Below, piece after piece: positions 18,007-26,572 of a stretch of DNA of 64,000 bases. How positions within the stretch are numbered: position 1 is the stretch's first letter; every line of letters starts with the position of its first letter. The position numbers were made by a program, and so were the translations under genes. The DNA is from an uncultured Cohaesibacter sp. (GTDB taxonomy: Bacteria > Pseudomonadota > Alphaproteobacteria > Rhizobiales > Cohaesibacteraceae), in the NCBI RefSeq assembly GCF_963682185.1, contig NZ_OY821667.1:4291501-4355500 (forward strand), read 5' to 3'. The notes beneath the pieces were generated by a model. That model worked only from the letters and a program-made list of their open reading frames with translations, made no database searches and was not told the origin of the DNA.

Positions 18007-18789
18007 CAGAAGCACTGATTAAAGTTTCTTATGCATGGCAATACTCGGTATTCAGAATGCTTATATTTGCTCTCAGGCGTCTTTAACGCCTGATTAAGTG
18101 TTATAATTTTGGATAAATGTGAGTAAATCAAAAATGTTCTATCTTTGGAGAAAGATATCATTTGTACTCTTCACGGAATCACTTTAGGAGCCAACCCAAT
18201 TAGGTTAATCAACCGGATGCTCCGGTTTTTAAAAGGGTTATAGCAGGGACACGCCGCATCGTTCCTGCTGCGCGGTGAATGTGGCTTCCCTTCACTGCGC
18301 CTCCAGCTGCCCCGCTCGATCGCCGACTGGCGGTTTGATCGGGGCAGCCTATTTTTTTCAAAATATGGCAGATTTTCTGTGATAGTGGCCCACCCTATCG
18401 ATTCTGACTTAATCCCGCGTCCCTTGAGTTTTAGCCTTGGTCAATCATTGGCGTTGAAGCGAAAAATGTGGGCTTTAGATTATTATCTTGATGTCTCAAA
18501 GTGCGCGAAAAAGCGTGCAAGCTATCGTAAATAGCCCACACCCTCTTGTGAAACACTTTTCTCCGCCCCTCCGGCATACTACGCTAACGAAGTGTTAACT
18601 GTTTGATTCGTCGCTTTGAGCGCAGAAACAGGGATTTTCAGCAGTACTGAGCAGGCTGGAATTTGAAAAATATGGGCTTTACGCCCGATGAGTAGCGGCA
18701 GCGAGTAAGGCGATTGATCGTCCCGCGAAGCTGAAGATGTAACTAGTAAAGCAGCGGGGGCACGAAATGCCTGTAACGGAGATGAAAAC
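18007..18789. other. Intergenic region holding a candidate small RNA
   Basis: About 780 bases without a gene. The centre (18,185-18,358) carries tandem stable hairpins and a terminator, listed separately. The remaining 430 bases up to the EAL gene include its promoter; nothing else is clear. Confidence 0.5.
18185..18358 (+). ncRNA. Candidate structured small RNA with CU-rich loops
   Basis: Four consecutive stem-loops with no coding potential. First, ACCGGA/TCCGGT (18212-18226) followed by TTTT. Second, AGCAGGGAC/GTTCCTGCT (18242-18269; 9 pairs, one G-U). Third, GCGCGGTGAA/TTCACTGCGC (18270-18300; 10 pairs, one G-U) with the loop TGTGGCTTCCC. Last, a terminator with GCTGCCCCG/CGGGGCAGC (18306-18348) and seven T. 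Unpaired CUUCCC and CCUCC are complementary to ribosome binding sites, a property of alphaproteobacterial regulatory RNAs of the anti-Shine-Dalgarno kind. The 5' end was not determined. It could also be a long trailer of the radical SAM mRNA. Confidence 0.55.
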
Positions 18790-20844
18790 ATGCAAAGGCT
18801 AGGGGCCGTTTTTATCGCCATTTGTATGGTCGCCATCTCCATGTCTATTGGTGCGATGCTGCATTTCAAATTCGGCTTGTCTATTACTGAGGCCTCTCCT
18901 TTTTCCTTTGGCATTTTGCTCACACTTCTGTTGGTGCACTACCAGATTTCCCGCGTGCGTGATCGCATGATGCTTGATGAGCAGATGGATGATCTCACCC
19001 GCCTAAAACTCGCCTTGACCAAGGAAGTGCAGGATGTGCGCGAAATGGCGCGTGAGCTGGATAGCACTGTATCGAGCCGCCTTGAAAAAGAGGTGGAACC
19101 CATTCTGGCAGAGCTGGATGTGATTGGCACACTGGTCAAGCAATTGGCAGAGAGCTGCGCCGATCTTGATGAGCGGATGCAGCAGGGCGAAGGACAGGTG
19201 GCTGAGGTCAACGCCAAGCTGATTGCCGCCACCAGTTCCGTAAAGGAATTGGAGGAACATCTGCGCGCCAACGCGCGCTCTCTGTCCGCAAAATATGAAA
19301 GACCGGCCGAGAAGCCTGTCCAACCAGCAGCCCAGCCCGTTGCCCCGAGCTATTCCGAGCCCGCACATCGGTATGATGAGCCCGAGGAGCAGGATGACCG
19401 CCCGTCGCCGCAATCCGCAGCGACAGAAGGGGCCCCGACCAGTCCCTTCGCAGAGACGCGGGAACAACCGGTGACGTCGGAAGACGAAGCCAAGGTGCGG
19501 CGCGCTCTGGCCCTTGGTCATATCGAGCTGTTCATGCAGCCGATTGTTGCCCTGCCCATGCGCAAGCCACAATATTATGAAGCCCTGACACGGCTCAAGG
19601 CCGACGATGGCGAATTGATCACGCCAGACATCTTTTTGCCGGTCTGTCGCCAGAACGGCTTCCTGCCCATGTTGGATCGACTGGCCGTCAATGAGGCATT
19701 CCGCCTGTTGCGGCGTCTGTCAGATCGGGGCCATCCGGTGGAGCTATTCTGCAATCTCGCGCTGGAGAGCCTTGCTGATAGCGATTTCTTTGCCCTGATG
19801 CGCGATCTGTTCGATCAGAACCGCGATTTGGCCCCCCATGTGATTCTCGAATTCTCGCAGGCCGATCTGCGCAAATTCGGGTTGATGGAAGAAGAGACCC
19901 TCAAGCTGCTCAGCTCCATGGGTTTCCGCTTCTCGGTGGACCGTGTCACCAATCTGGCCGCCGGATTTGATGAATTTGCCCAGAAGGGCGTTAAATTCGC
20001 AAAGGTTGCCGCGCCAATCCTGACCCATAGGGAAGCCGGTCGCGGGCTGGACATACACCCTGCCGATTTCTCTCGCCTGCTGTCGCGTAAAGGTTTGGAT
20101 CTGATCGTCACCCATGTTGAAAGCGAGCGCGACCTGGTCAATCTGATCGACTATAATGTGCATCTGGCCCAAGGGGATCATTTCGCGCCAGCCAAGGCGC
20201 TGAAGGGCAATCCGGCCACGGTGCGCGGCCCCTTGCAGGCAGGAACCGTTTCCCAGCAGCAACAGGCCGCCGCAGCCTCTCGTCCGGCGATCCGCCCCTC
20301 TCAGGTTGCGCGGATGTCCGGGGGCGGCAATGAACCGGCTCCAAACCGGGCTTCGCCAGTTGATCGCCTGTCCCAGTTTCCCGAGCAATCCCGGCTTCAA
20401 GCGCCGACATCCCCTTCATCCAGACCGGCCACACCATCGCGTATGCCAAATGGCTCAGGGGCGCCACGCGCGCCACAACGCCCATCTCAGTCTGCTTCCT
20501 ACGCCAATGAACCAACGGCCGGAGCCGGGACCAACGGGGCAGAGCGCACGCTGGGAGAAAATCCGCGCATAGCCGAGGCCCTGCGCGCCATGGCAGCCGA
20601 GGATACCAACAACAGCGAAACCCGCGATCATTTCCGTGCTGTTCTGGCCGAGGCCGCAGGGCTAATTGCTCCGGGCGAAGCATCAGGGCAGCCCGGTGGC
20701 GGAGCCGCGCCAACCGTTCGCGCTGCGTCTCAAGATCGTATGCAGCCACAACGCAGCGTAGGCCAGTCAGAGCGTCTGCCTGCTGCTGATGATTTCGGCC
20801 TGCAAACGGGAACGGATCGCGGCCAATATATCGAGGTGTCCTGA
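18790..20844 (+). CDS. TipF-like membrane protein with degenerate EAL domain
   Basis: A 684-residue protein: two N-terminal membrane helices (about 5-25 and 36-54), a long coiled coil (about 65-165), a Pro/Glu-rich linker, an EAL domain (about 235-470) and a disordered Pro/Gln/Ser-rich tail of about 200 residues. The EAL motif is YYEALTRL and the first metal-binding positions survive (NLAL, LEFSQ), but the usual DDFGTG is VDRVTN, so phosphodiesterase activity is doubtful and c-di-GMP sensing more likely. This layout matches TipF, which recruits flagellar parts to the pole in Caulobacter. No flagellar genes adjoin. GGAG lies 9 bases before the ATG. Confidence 0.8.
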   Translation: MQRLGAVFIAICMVAISMSIGAMLHFKFGLSITEASPFSFGILLTLLLVHYQISRVRDRMMLDEQMDDLTRLKLALTKEVQDVREMARELDSTVSSRLEKEVEPILAELDVIGTLVKQLAESCADLDERMQQGEGQVAEVNAKLIAATSSVKELEEHLRANARSLSAKYERPAEKPVQPAAQPVAPSYSEPAHRYDEPEEQDDRPSPQSAATEGAPTSPFAETREQPVTSEDEAKVRRALALGHIELFMQPIVALPMRKPQYYEALTRLKADDGELITPDIFLPVCRQNGFLPMLDRLAVNEAFRLLRRLSDRGHPVELFCNLALESLADSDFFALMRDLFDQNRDLAPHVILEFSQADLRKFGLMEEETLKLLSSMGFRFSVDRVTNLAAGFDEFAQKGVKFAKVAAPILTHREAGRGLDIHPADFSRLLSRKGLDLIVTHVESERDLVNLIDYNVHLAQGDHFAPAKALKGNPATVRGPLQAGTVSQQQQAAAASRPAIRPSQVARMSGGGNEPAPNRASPVDRLSQFPEQSRLQAPTSPSSRPATPSRMPNGSGAPRAPQRPSQSASYANEPTAGAGTNGAERTLGENPRIAEALRAMAAEDTNNSETRDHFRAVLAEAAGLIAPGEASGQPGGGAAPTVRAASQDRMQPQRSVGQSERLPAADDFGLQTGTDRGQYIEVS

Positions 20845-20987
20845 TCACCCATCAATGACACCTAAGAGGCGCGGCATTTTTGCGCACATTTTTGCGATCA
20901 AGGACCTCATCTATCTCTTGACCTTGTATTTTTAACAAGAGACAAGAGGAAGAACCTGAAACCATTTCTCGATTTAAAGGGACTGCC

Positions 20988-21845
20988 ATGTCTTCCCGCA
21001 TCGCTGGCCTTTCAGCCATTGCGCCGAATTACAAGGGACTATTGTCCGATATCTGGGGTGTTCTGCACAACGGGCAAACCGTCAACGACTGCACAGTTGA
21101 AGCGCTCGGTAACTTCCGAAAGGATTATGGCAAGGTCATTCTGATCACCAACGCGCCGCGCCCTTCTGCCCAGATTTGCGAGCAACTTGATAGCCTTGGC
21201 GTGCCGCGCGACTGCTATGATGCGGTCGTCACCTCGGGCGATGTGACAAGAGCCGAGCTTACCAAAATCGGAAAAAAGAAGGTGTTCCATCTGGGGCACG
21301 AGCGCAATTTGCCGCTGTTTGAAGGCCTCGGGCTGGAACTCGTAGGGGAAGACGAAGCGGAGATGATCTGCTGCACCAGTCTTCTGGACAATCTCACTGA
21401 GACCCCAGACGATTACGACGCTCTTCTGCATCGTCTTGCCAAGAGGCATCTGCCCTTCGTCTGCGCCAATCCAGACAGGATTGCCGACCAGGGGGGCAAG
21501 TTGGTCTATTGCGCTGGCGCATTGGCTGACCGTTATGAGGCCTACGGTGGTGAAATCGTCATGGCGGGCAAACCGGAAGCCCCGATCTATGAGGCGTCTC
21601 TTGCCAAATTTACCGAGATCAATGGTGCACCGATTGCCACGTCCGATATTCTGATCATTGGCGACGCTATGCCGACAGATATGCGCGGCGGACATTATCA
21701 GAAGATCGACGCCCTGTTCATCACAGCAGGCATTCATGCCCAGGATTTCGGCCCCATGGATGCACCTGACGATGATCGCGTCAGCCTGCGTCTGACCCAT
21801 GAAGACGTGGAAACGGTCGGCTTCATGACACGCCTTGCCTGGTAA
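20988..21845 (+). CDS. HAD-type hydrolase, TIGR01459-like (HAD-IIA)
   Basis: A 285-residue phosphatase-fold protein. Motif I is GLLSDIWGVLHNG (nucleophile Asp near residue 21), motif II is ILITNAPRP, the lysine-containing GKPEAPIYEASL follows near residue 190, and motif IV is LIIGDAMPTDMRGG. It falls in the alphaproteobacterial subfamily of HAD-IIA enzymes related to NagD; substrate unknown, probably a sugar or nucleotide phosphate. Cytoplasmic. Gene spacing of about 110 bases to ygfZ suggests possible co-expression. Confidence 0.87.
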   Translation: MSSRIAGLSAIAPNYKGLLSDIWGVLHNGQTVNDCTVEALGNFRKDYGKVILITNAPRPSAQICEQLDSLGVPRDCYDAVVTSGDVTRAELTKIGKKKVFHLGHERNLPLFEGLGLELVGEDEAEMICCTSLLDNLTETPDDYDALLHRLAKRHLPFVCANPDRIADQGGKLVYCAGALADRYEAYGGEIVMAGKPEAPIYEASLAKFTEINGAPIATSDILIIGDAMPTDMRGGHYQKIDALFITAGIHAQDFGPMDAPDDDRVSLRLTHEDVETVGFMTRLAW

Positions 21846-21957
21846 GAAGACGCAGCTCTTTGCGCGGGCGGTTGGATTGGCCGTCCGGCTATCCTATATT
21901 CCTGTAGAATAGGGTGGCATGCGTGCCGCCATGCGCCGACAGGAAAAGGAATATGTT

Positions 21958-22797
21958 ATGCCTCAGGATCAGATCCTTCATCTCGCCAATCGTGTTGTGG
22001 TCCAGCTGTCCGGCTCCGAGGCTGAAAGCTTCCTGCAGCGGCTTATCACGGTTGATCTGAACGATCTGAAACAGGGTGAGCTTCGGCATGGCGCCTTGCT
22101 GACACCGCAAGGGAAAATTGCCATCGATTTTCTGCTCTCCAGAGAAGATGGACTCTTCCGCTTTGATCTGGACAGGGAGCAGCTGGGCACGTTCACAAAA
22201 AAGATGACGCTCTATCGTATGCGCTCCGATGTGACGATAGAGGAAAGCAGCGAGCGCGTTGGCGTCGCTTTTGCGCCCAATGCCGATAAGGAGGCGCTCG
22301 CCCTGCGTGATATCCGGTCCGATCAGCTTGGCTGGCGGCTTTACGGTGAAGGGGCCAACTGGCAAACCTCGCCGGAGTTGGAAAATGCCTATCTGGCGCG
22401 CCATATCGCGGCCATTGTGCCGCAGGCCGGTCTGGACTTTTCTCTCGAAGACGCATTCCCCCATGACATCAATATGGATTTCCTTGGTGGACTTGATTTT
22501 GCCAAGGGGTGCTATGTTGGGCAGGAAGTAGTCTCGCGCATGCAGCATCGCGGCACAGCCCGCAAGCGCCTTGTACGCCTTGAAGCGGACATGCCAATTC
22601 CATCGACTGGTACCAAAATCCTTGCCGGAGAAAAACCGGTCGGCGAAGTCGGGGCGGTGCTCGACAAACGCGCTCTGGCCATAGTGCGGCTGGATCGTGT
22701 GGCCGATGCCCTCAAGGATGGATTGGCTCTGACGGCAGGTGGTGTGCCCTTGCGCGTAGAGCTGCCAGAGTATGCCGACTTTGCTCTCCCTGCCTGA
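21958..22797 (+). CDS. ygfZ: Folate-binding YgfZ/GcvT-like Fe-S cluster assembly protein
   Basis: A 279-residue GcvT-fold protein of the YgfZ/IBA57 family, which helps assemble or repair 4Fe-4S clusters using folate. The diagnostic motif KGCYVGQEVVSRMQHRGTA is near residue 180, with its essential cysteine present. The start at 21958 (MPQDQILHL) is chosen because AAGGA lies 7 bases upstream; an in-frame ATG 39 bases earlier lacks such a site. Ends with a strong terminator. Confidence 0.9.
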   Translation: MPQDQILHLANRVVVQLSGSEAESFLQRLITVDLNDLKQGELRHGALLTPQGKIAIDFLLSREDGLFRFDLDREQLGTFTKKMTLYRMRSDVTIEESSERVGVAFAPNADKEALALRDIRSDQLGWRLYGEGANWQTSPELENAYLARHIAAIVPQAGLDFSLEDAFPHDINMDFLGGLDFAKGCYVGQEVVSRMQHRGTARKRLVRLEADMPIPSTGTKILAGEKPVGEVGAVLDKRALAIVRLDRVADALKDGLALTAGGVPLRVELPEYADFALPA

Positions 22798-22834
22798 GCG
22801 GGGTTTTCTGCCAACTCTTGTTGCAATTTGCATG

Positions 22835-22871
22835 AGGCCGTCATTGCTTCTTTGGTGATGACGGCCTTTTT
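22835..22871 (+). terminator. Rho-independent terminator of ygfZ
   Basis: AGGCCGTCAT (22835-22844) pairs perfectly with ATGACGGCCT (22858-22867), followed by TTTT. Confidence 0.92.
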
Positions 22872-23015
22872 GCGCCGGTTCGGTTGCATAACTGCCCAAT
22901 TGCTCCTCTATTTTTGGTCCATGCTTAACAAAATTACAAGTTGTGGGTATCCTTCAATGCTTTATTAAGCATCTCTCCTTAGGCTGATGGGCATTGGGGA
23001 CGAGGGATTGCTAAA

Positions 23016-23351
23016 ATGTCGACGGACTTGCTTGTACTGGATTCATTGGTTGCAGACATCGCTGATTTTGCCAAAAAGCAGATTGATGAAGGTGATCTTT
23101 CAGGGCCGCGCTTCGGCGCCTATGTGAAGCTGGCCTGGTGCACGCAGTCTGGCACACCATGCTATTCCGATTGCCAGAATATTACCGAAGCTCTGCAAAC
23201 CCTGCGCGATCTGGAGCAGAATGAGCAGGTCGATAGCTTCTATGTGGCCATGACCGCAGCCGGCATGGAAGCCTTCCCGCAAATGAATACACCGCTCAGC
23301 GATTTTGATGCGATCCGCCGCATGGGCGCTGCCTTGCGCGAGGTTGCCTGA
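23016..23351 (+). CDS. Conserved-looking small protein, function unknown
   Basis: A 111-residue acidic soluble protein, not assigned to any family. It has a GAGGG site 9 bases before the ATG, normal codon use and its own terminator, so it is very likely expressed. Two cysteine-containing segments, AWCTQSGTPCYSDCQN, make three cysteines within 14 residues, which might bind metal or form a disulfide. No signal peptide or membrane helix. It sits alone between ygfZ and moaB. Confidence 0.7.
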   Translation: MSTDLLVLDSLVADIADFAKKQIDEGDLSGPRFGAYVKLAWCTQSGTPCYSDCQNITEALQTLRDLEQNEQVDSFYVAMTAAGMEAFPQMNTPLSDFDAIRRMGAALREVA

Positions 23352-23395
23352 CGCTCGCCTACTCATAGGATCGGCAGTAAGTCTTGATCAGGATT

Positions 23396-23416
23396 GGCCC
23401 CATTCGGGGCCTTTTT
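23396..23416 (+). terminator. Rho-independent terminator between convergent genes
   Basis: GGCCCC, four-base loop, GGGGCC, then TTTTT; the T-run reaches the stop codon of the convergent moaB gene. Confidence 0.9.
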
Positions 23417-23985
23417 CATGAGCGCAACTTGGCCCGTTTGAGATGCTCATCAAGGCGGGGCATGATTTCAACGAAATTGCACGGTTGATGGCGATAATCG
23501 AGCTGATGGACGAGGATCCCATCCCAAGCATCCTTGCAGGCTCCGCTTGAGCCGGGAATGCAGAAAATGAAGGTGGTTCCAGCCAGTCCGGCCGTGGCCC
23601 GCGACTGGATGGTCGATGTGCCGATGGTTTCAAACGAGATCTTGTGAAACAGCCACGAAAAGCCGTCCATCTGTTTGTCAAACAGCGGGGTCATGGCTTC
23701 CGGCGTTACGTCGCGGCCGGTAAAGCCGGTGCCTCCCGTCGAAATGATGACATCCACGCCCTCATCGGCAATCCACGCCTTGGCTTGCGCCTGAATCGCC
23801 TCGACATCGTCTTTCACGATGGCTCTGTCAGCGAGGCTATGCCCCGCAGCCTGCAAACGGTCTACGAGAGTTTGACCGGATTTATCATCCGTTAGCGTGC
23901 GCGTATCGGACACCGTCATGATGGCAATTTTCATCGGAATGAAAGAGCGGGGCGCATCGGAATCGGGAGAATGGGAATAGGCCAT
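23416..23985 (-). CDS. moaB: Molybdenum cofactor biosynthesis protein B (MoaB/MogA family)
   Basis: A 189-residue protein of the MoaB/MogA family, which adenylates molybdopterin before metal insertion. The substrate-binding motif [18 protein letters not shown] is near residue 82, and the second signature [13 protein letters not shown] near residue 152. The start at 23985 ([10 protein letters not shown]) has AGGAAAG about 6-10 bases upstream; a longer frame to 24024 has no such site. No other moa genes are in the window. Confidence 0.88.
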   Translation of the reverse strand: MAYSHSPDSDAPRSFIPMKIAIMTVSDTRTLTDDKSGQTLVDRLQAAGHSLADRAIVKDDVEAIQAQAKAWIADEGVDVIISTGGTGFTGRDVTPEAMTPLFDKQMDGFSWLFHKISFETIGTSTIQSRATAGLAGTTFIFCIPGSSGACKDAWDGILVHQLDYRHQPCNFVEIMPRLDEHLKRAKLRS

Positions 23986-24121
23986 AGGTGTCTTTCCTGT
24001 CGGTCTTTGGCAAAGGAGCATCAAGCGTGAGCCGATTGAATGGTCTAACAGCTTGTCCTGTCAAGATGCAAAAGCAGACCTCAACTCTGCAGCGCTCATC
24101 CGCTCATACTCCGTTTACACG

Positions 24122-24763
24122 CTAGCGCCCGATATAGCGATCGCGCCGGTGATTGATGGCGATGATGGAATTGAGCACGATGGAGCCCAGAACCGACCAG
24201 GCGATGATGGGCCAGGGGAAGAAAAACAGCGCGGTGGCGAAAATAGCCAGATCCAGCAACTGCTGCACATAGCCAGCCCGAAAGCCGGTAAACTCCTGAA
24301 TGGTGACTGCCATCGCTCCAACGCCGCCCAGACTGCCCTCATGACGAATGATGGCCAGAAGCCCGGCCCCCACCATGGCGCCGAAGGCGAGAATGCCAAC
24401 AAGCGGATCCAGATGCTCGAAGCTGATGGCAGGGGAGACAAACTTCATCATGGCCGACATGCCAACAACGCAAATAATGGACTTGATGGTAAAGCGCGTG
24501 CCCATGCGATGATAGGTGAACCAGTAGAAGGGAATGTTGACCAGGAAGAAGACCGTTCCAAAATCATAGTCCGTCAAATAGGAAATCAGCAACGCAAGCC
24601 CAGCGGTCTGTCCGGTCAGAAAGCCCAAATGGGTTAGAAACACCATACCGAGCGAACAGGCAAAGACACCGAATGTCAGCCCTTGCACATCGTCAAGCAG
24701 GCTGTGCTTTTCACTGTTCTTATGGGGTTCTTTGTTCTCTGCGCGGGGCTTTATGTTCATCAT
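24122..24763 (-). CDS. YitT family membrane protein
   Basis: A 213-residue inner-membrane protein with five or six hydrophobic helices, matching the YitT (DUF161) family without the C-terminal DUF2179 domain that longer homologues have. Recognisable segments are GFLTGQTAGLALLISYLT and GIGAGLL-like GAMVGAGLLAIIRHEGSLGG. Function unproven; some homologues are proposed anion or amino-acid related transporters. The start is uncertain: two adjacent ATG codons at 24763/24760, or an ATG at 24814 that would add 17 residues; none has a strong ribosome site. Confidence 0.8.
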   Translation of the reverse strand: MMNIKPRAENKEPHKNSEKHSLLDDVQGLTFGVFACSLGMVFLTHLGFLTGQTAGLALLISYLTDYDFGTVFFLVNIPFYWFTYHRMGTRFTIKSIICVVGMSAMMKFVSPAISFEHLDPLVGILAFGAMVGAGLLAIIRHEGSLGGVGAMAVTIQEFTGFRAGYVQQLLDLAIFATALFFFPWPIIAWSVLGSIVLNSIIAINHRRDRYIGR

Positions 24764-25528
24764 GGCCAATTGGCATCCGTGGAAATGGGCGTGTGAAACT
24801 TGTTTCCTGTGCATCTAAAGAAAAGACGCCTTGGATACCAGAAGAAATATTCAAAATCCGGTCTCGTCATTGCAGACCTGCTTCAAACGCTGGGCGAAGC
24901 AGAAAAGGTCGATCAGAATGCGTGATAGGGAGAATGGGAAAGGGCGAGCCTCAAAGAAGGCCAGCAAAGCAGAGCAAAGCAAAAAGATTGGTTGCGATCC
25001 ACTTTCGGAACATTGCGCGTTTGGGGGACGCTTGGAAGGGCAATTTCACCGCGAAACCAGTGCGCATCAGCTATCACATTGGGGACGAAGAAAGCTGTTG
25101 CATAGTCTAAGCGGAGCCAAAAGTGGATCGCTGGCTCGACTGTCAGCAAGGACAACCGGACCAAGAAGTTCAATGGATATTGGGAGTATTTTTTTATCGT
25201 ATCAGAAAACGCCGCATCTTCTGATCACGTTGGCGGCCTTATAATGCATCGAACCTGAATGAAATCTGAGTGCATCATTCATTTAGCGTTCATGTTGGCA
25301 TCGAGAAGCAAGAAGGTGTTGCCTAAATGAGAGCGTAGCGAATATATTTGTGCTGGTCCAGCGGAAATTCGCTATATTCCTGCGCCCTAAACGGTCGGTG
25401 GAGGCGAGAAGATAATCACAGCGCAAAATCGCGCTTTTCTTATGATCCCGATTGCATTAGGGTCCGCTCGAGCCTTCGGGACACCGAGTACTGAATTTTT
25501 TCCACTTTAAAAGAGACACTTTAGGAAG
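24764..25528. other. Intergenic region upstream of glyQ
   Basis: About 760 bases with no reliable gene; open frames here have no family features. It should contain the glyQ promoter. A small hairpin AGCGC/GCGCT followed by TTTTCTT lies at 25423-25442, some 90 bases before glyQ, and might be a leader terminator; the stem is only 5 bp. Confidence 0.4.
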
Positions 25529-26476
25529 ATGACCGACATTCTTGCCCCTCACATGCAGCCGGAACGTTCTTTTCAGGGCATGATCCTGGCGCTGCAGAAA
25601 TATTGGGCCGATTACGGCTGCGCAGTTCTCCAGCCTTATGATATGGAAGTCGGTGCTGGTACTCTCCATCCGTCAACCACCCTACGTGCCCTTGGTCCGC
25701 GCCCGTGGAACGTTGCTTATGTGCAGCCATCCCGCCGGCCAACCGATGGGCGCTATGGCGAGAACCCCAACCGTCTGCAGCATTACTACCAGTTTCAGGT
25801 GCTTTTGAAGCCGAGCCCGCAAGATCTGCAGGATCTTTATCTTGGTTCGCTGAAGGTGATTGGTATCGATAGCTCTATTCATGACGTTCGTTTCGTGGAA
25901 GATGACTGGGAGAATCCAACGACAGGCTCATGGGGGCTTGGTTGGGAATGCTGGTGCGATGGCATGGAGGTCTCCCAGTTTACCTATTTCCAGCAAGTGG
26001 CCGGTATCGAATGTGCGCCTGTCGCTGGTGAATTGACCTATGGGCTGGAACGTCTGGCCATGTATGTGCAGGGCGTGGACAATGTTTACGACCTTAACTT
26101 CAACGGCCGCGATGGCGCCGAGCGGATTACCTATGGTGACGTTTTCCTGCAAACCGAGCAGGAATATTCCCGCCATAACTTCGAATATGCCAACACCGAA
26201 ATGCTATTCCGTCACTTTTCTGATGCGGAAGCCGAATGCCGGTCTCTTCTTGAGCAGGGAGAGAAAGCAGGCAGTGAAGCTGGCATGCATTACTGCGTTT
26301 TCCCGGCCTATGATCAGTGCATCAAGGCATCCCACGTCTTCAACCTGCTTGATGCGCGTGGCGTCATCTCGGTGACTGAACGTCAGAGCTATATTCTACG
26401 CGTGCGCGAATTGGCCAAGTCTTGTGGTGAAGCCTTCCTCAAGACCAAAGCCGGTGGCCTTGGCTACGAGAGCTGA
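25529..26476 (+). CDS. glyQ: Glycine-tRNA ligase alpha subunit
   Basis: Catalytic alpha subunit of the bacterial alpha2-beta2 glycyl-tRNA synthetase; forms glycyl-adenylate and charges tRNA-Gly. At 315 residues it has normal length, and the family opening ([20 protein letters not shown]), the [19 protein letters not shown] stretch and [19 protein letters not shown] are unmistakable. It is unusual that no glyS (beta subunit) follows; instead it ends at a shared terminator facing a convergent FecR-domain gene, so glyS must lie elsewhere. Confidence 0.96.
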   Translation: MTDILAPHMQPERSFQGMILALQKYWADYGCAVLQPYDMEVGAGTLHPSTTLRALGPRPWNVAYVQPSRRPTDGRYGENPNRLQHYYQFQVLLKPSPQDLQDLYLGSLKVIGIDSSIHDVRFVEDDWENPTTGSWGLGWECWCDGMEVSQFTYFQQVAGIECAPVAGELTYGLERLAMYVQGVDNVYDLNFNGRDGAERITYGDVFLQTEQEYSRHNFEYANTEMLFRHFSDAEAECRSLLEQGEKAGSEAGMHYCVFPAYDQCIKASHVFNLLDARGVISVTERQSYILRVRELAKSCGEAFLKTKAGGLGYES

Positions 26477-26508
26477 TCGCGACTGATATCAGCAAACAGG
26501 ATTGATAC

Positions 26509-26542
26509 AAAAAACCGGCCCCAAGCGAGAGGCCGGTTTTTT
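26509..26542. terminator. Bidirectional terminator between glyQ and the FecR gene
   Basis: AAAAAACCGGCC (26509-26520) pairs with GGCCGGTTTTTT (26531-26542) around a 10-base loop; it serves both convergent genes. Confidence 0.92.
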
Positions 26543-26572
26543 CATGACATGATCCAGGGGCGTTTCGAAGCC

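Noticed and set aside
24831-25244. Overlapping open frames upstream of glyQ on the plus strand
   Set aside because: Basic, low-similarity products in two frames without ribosome sites or conserved features; treated as non-coding.
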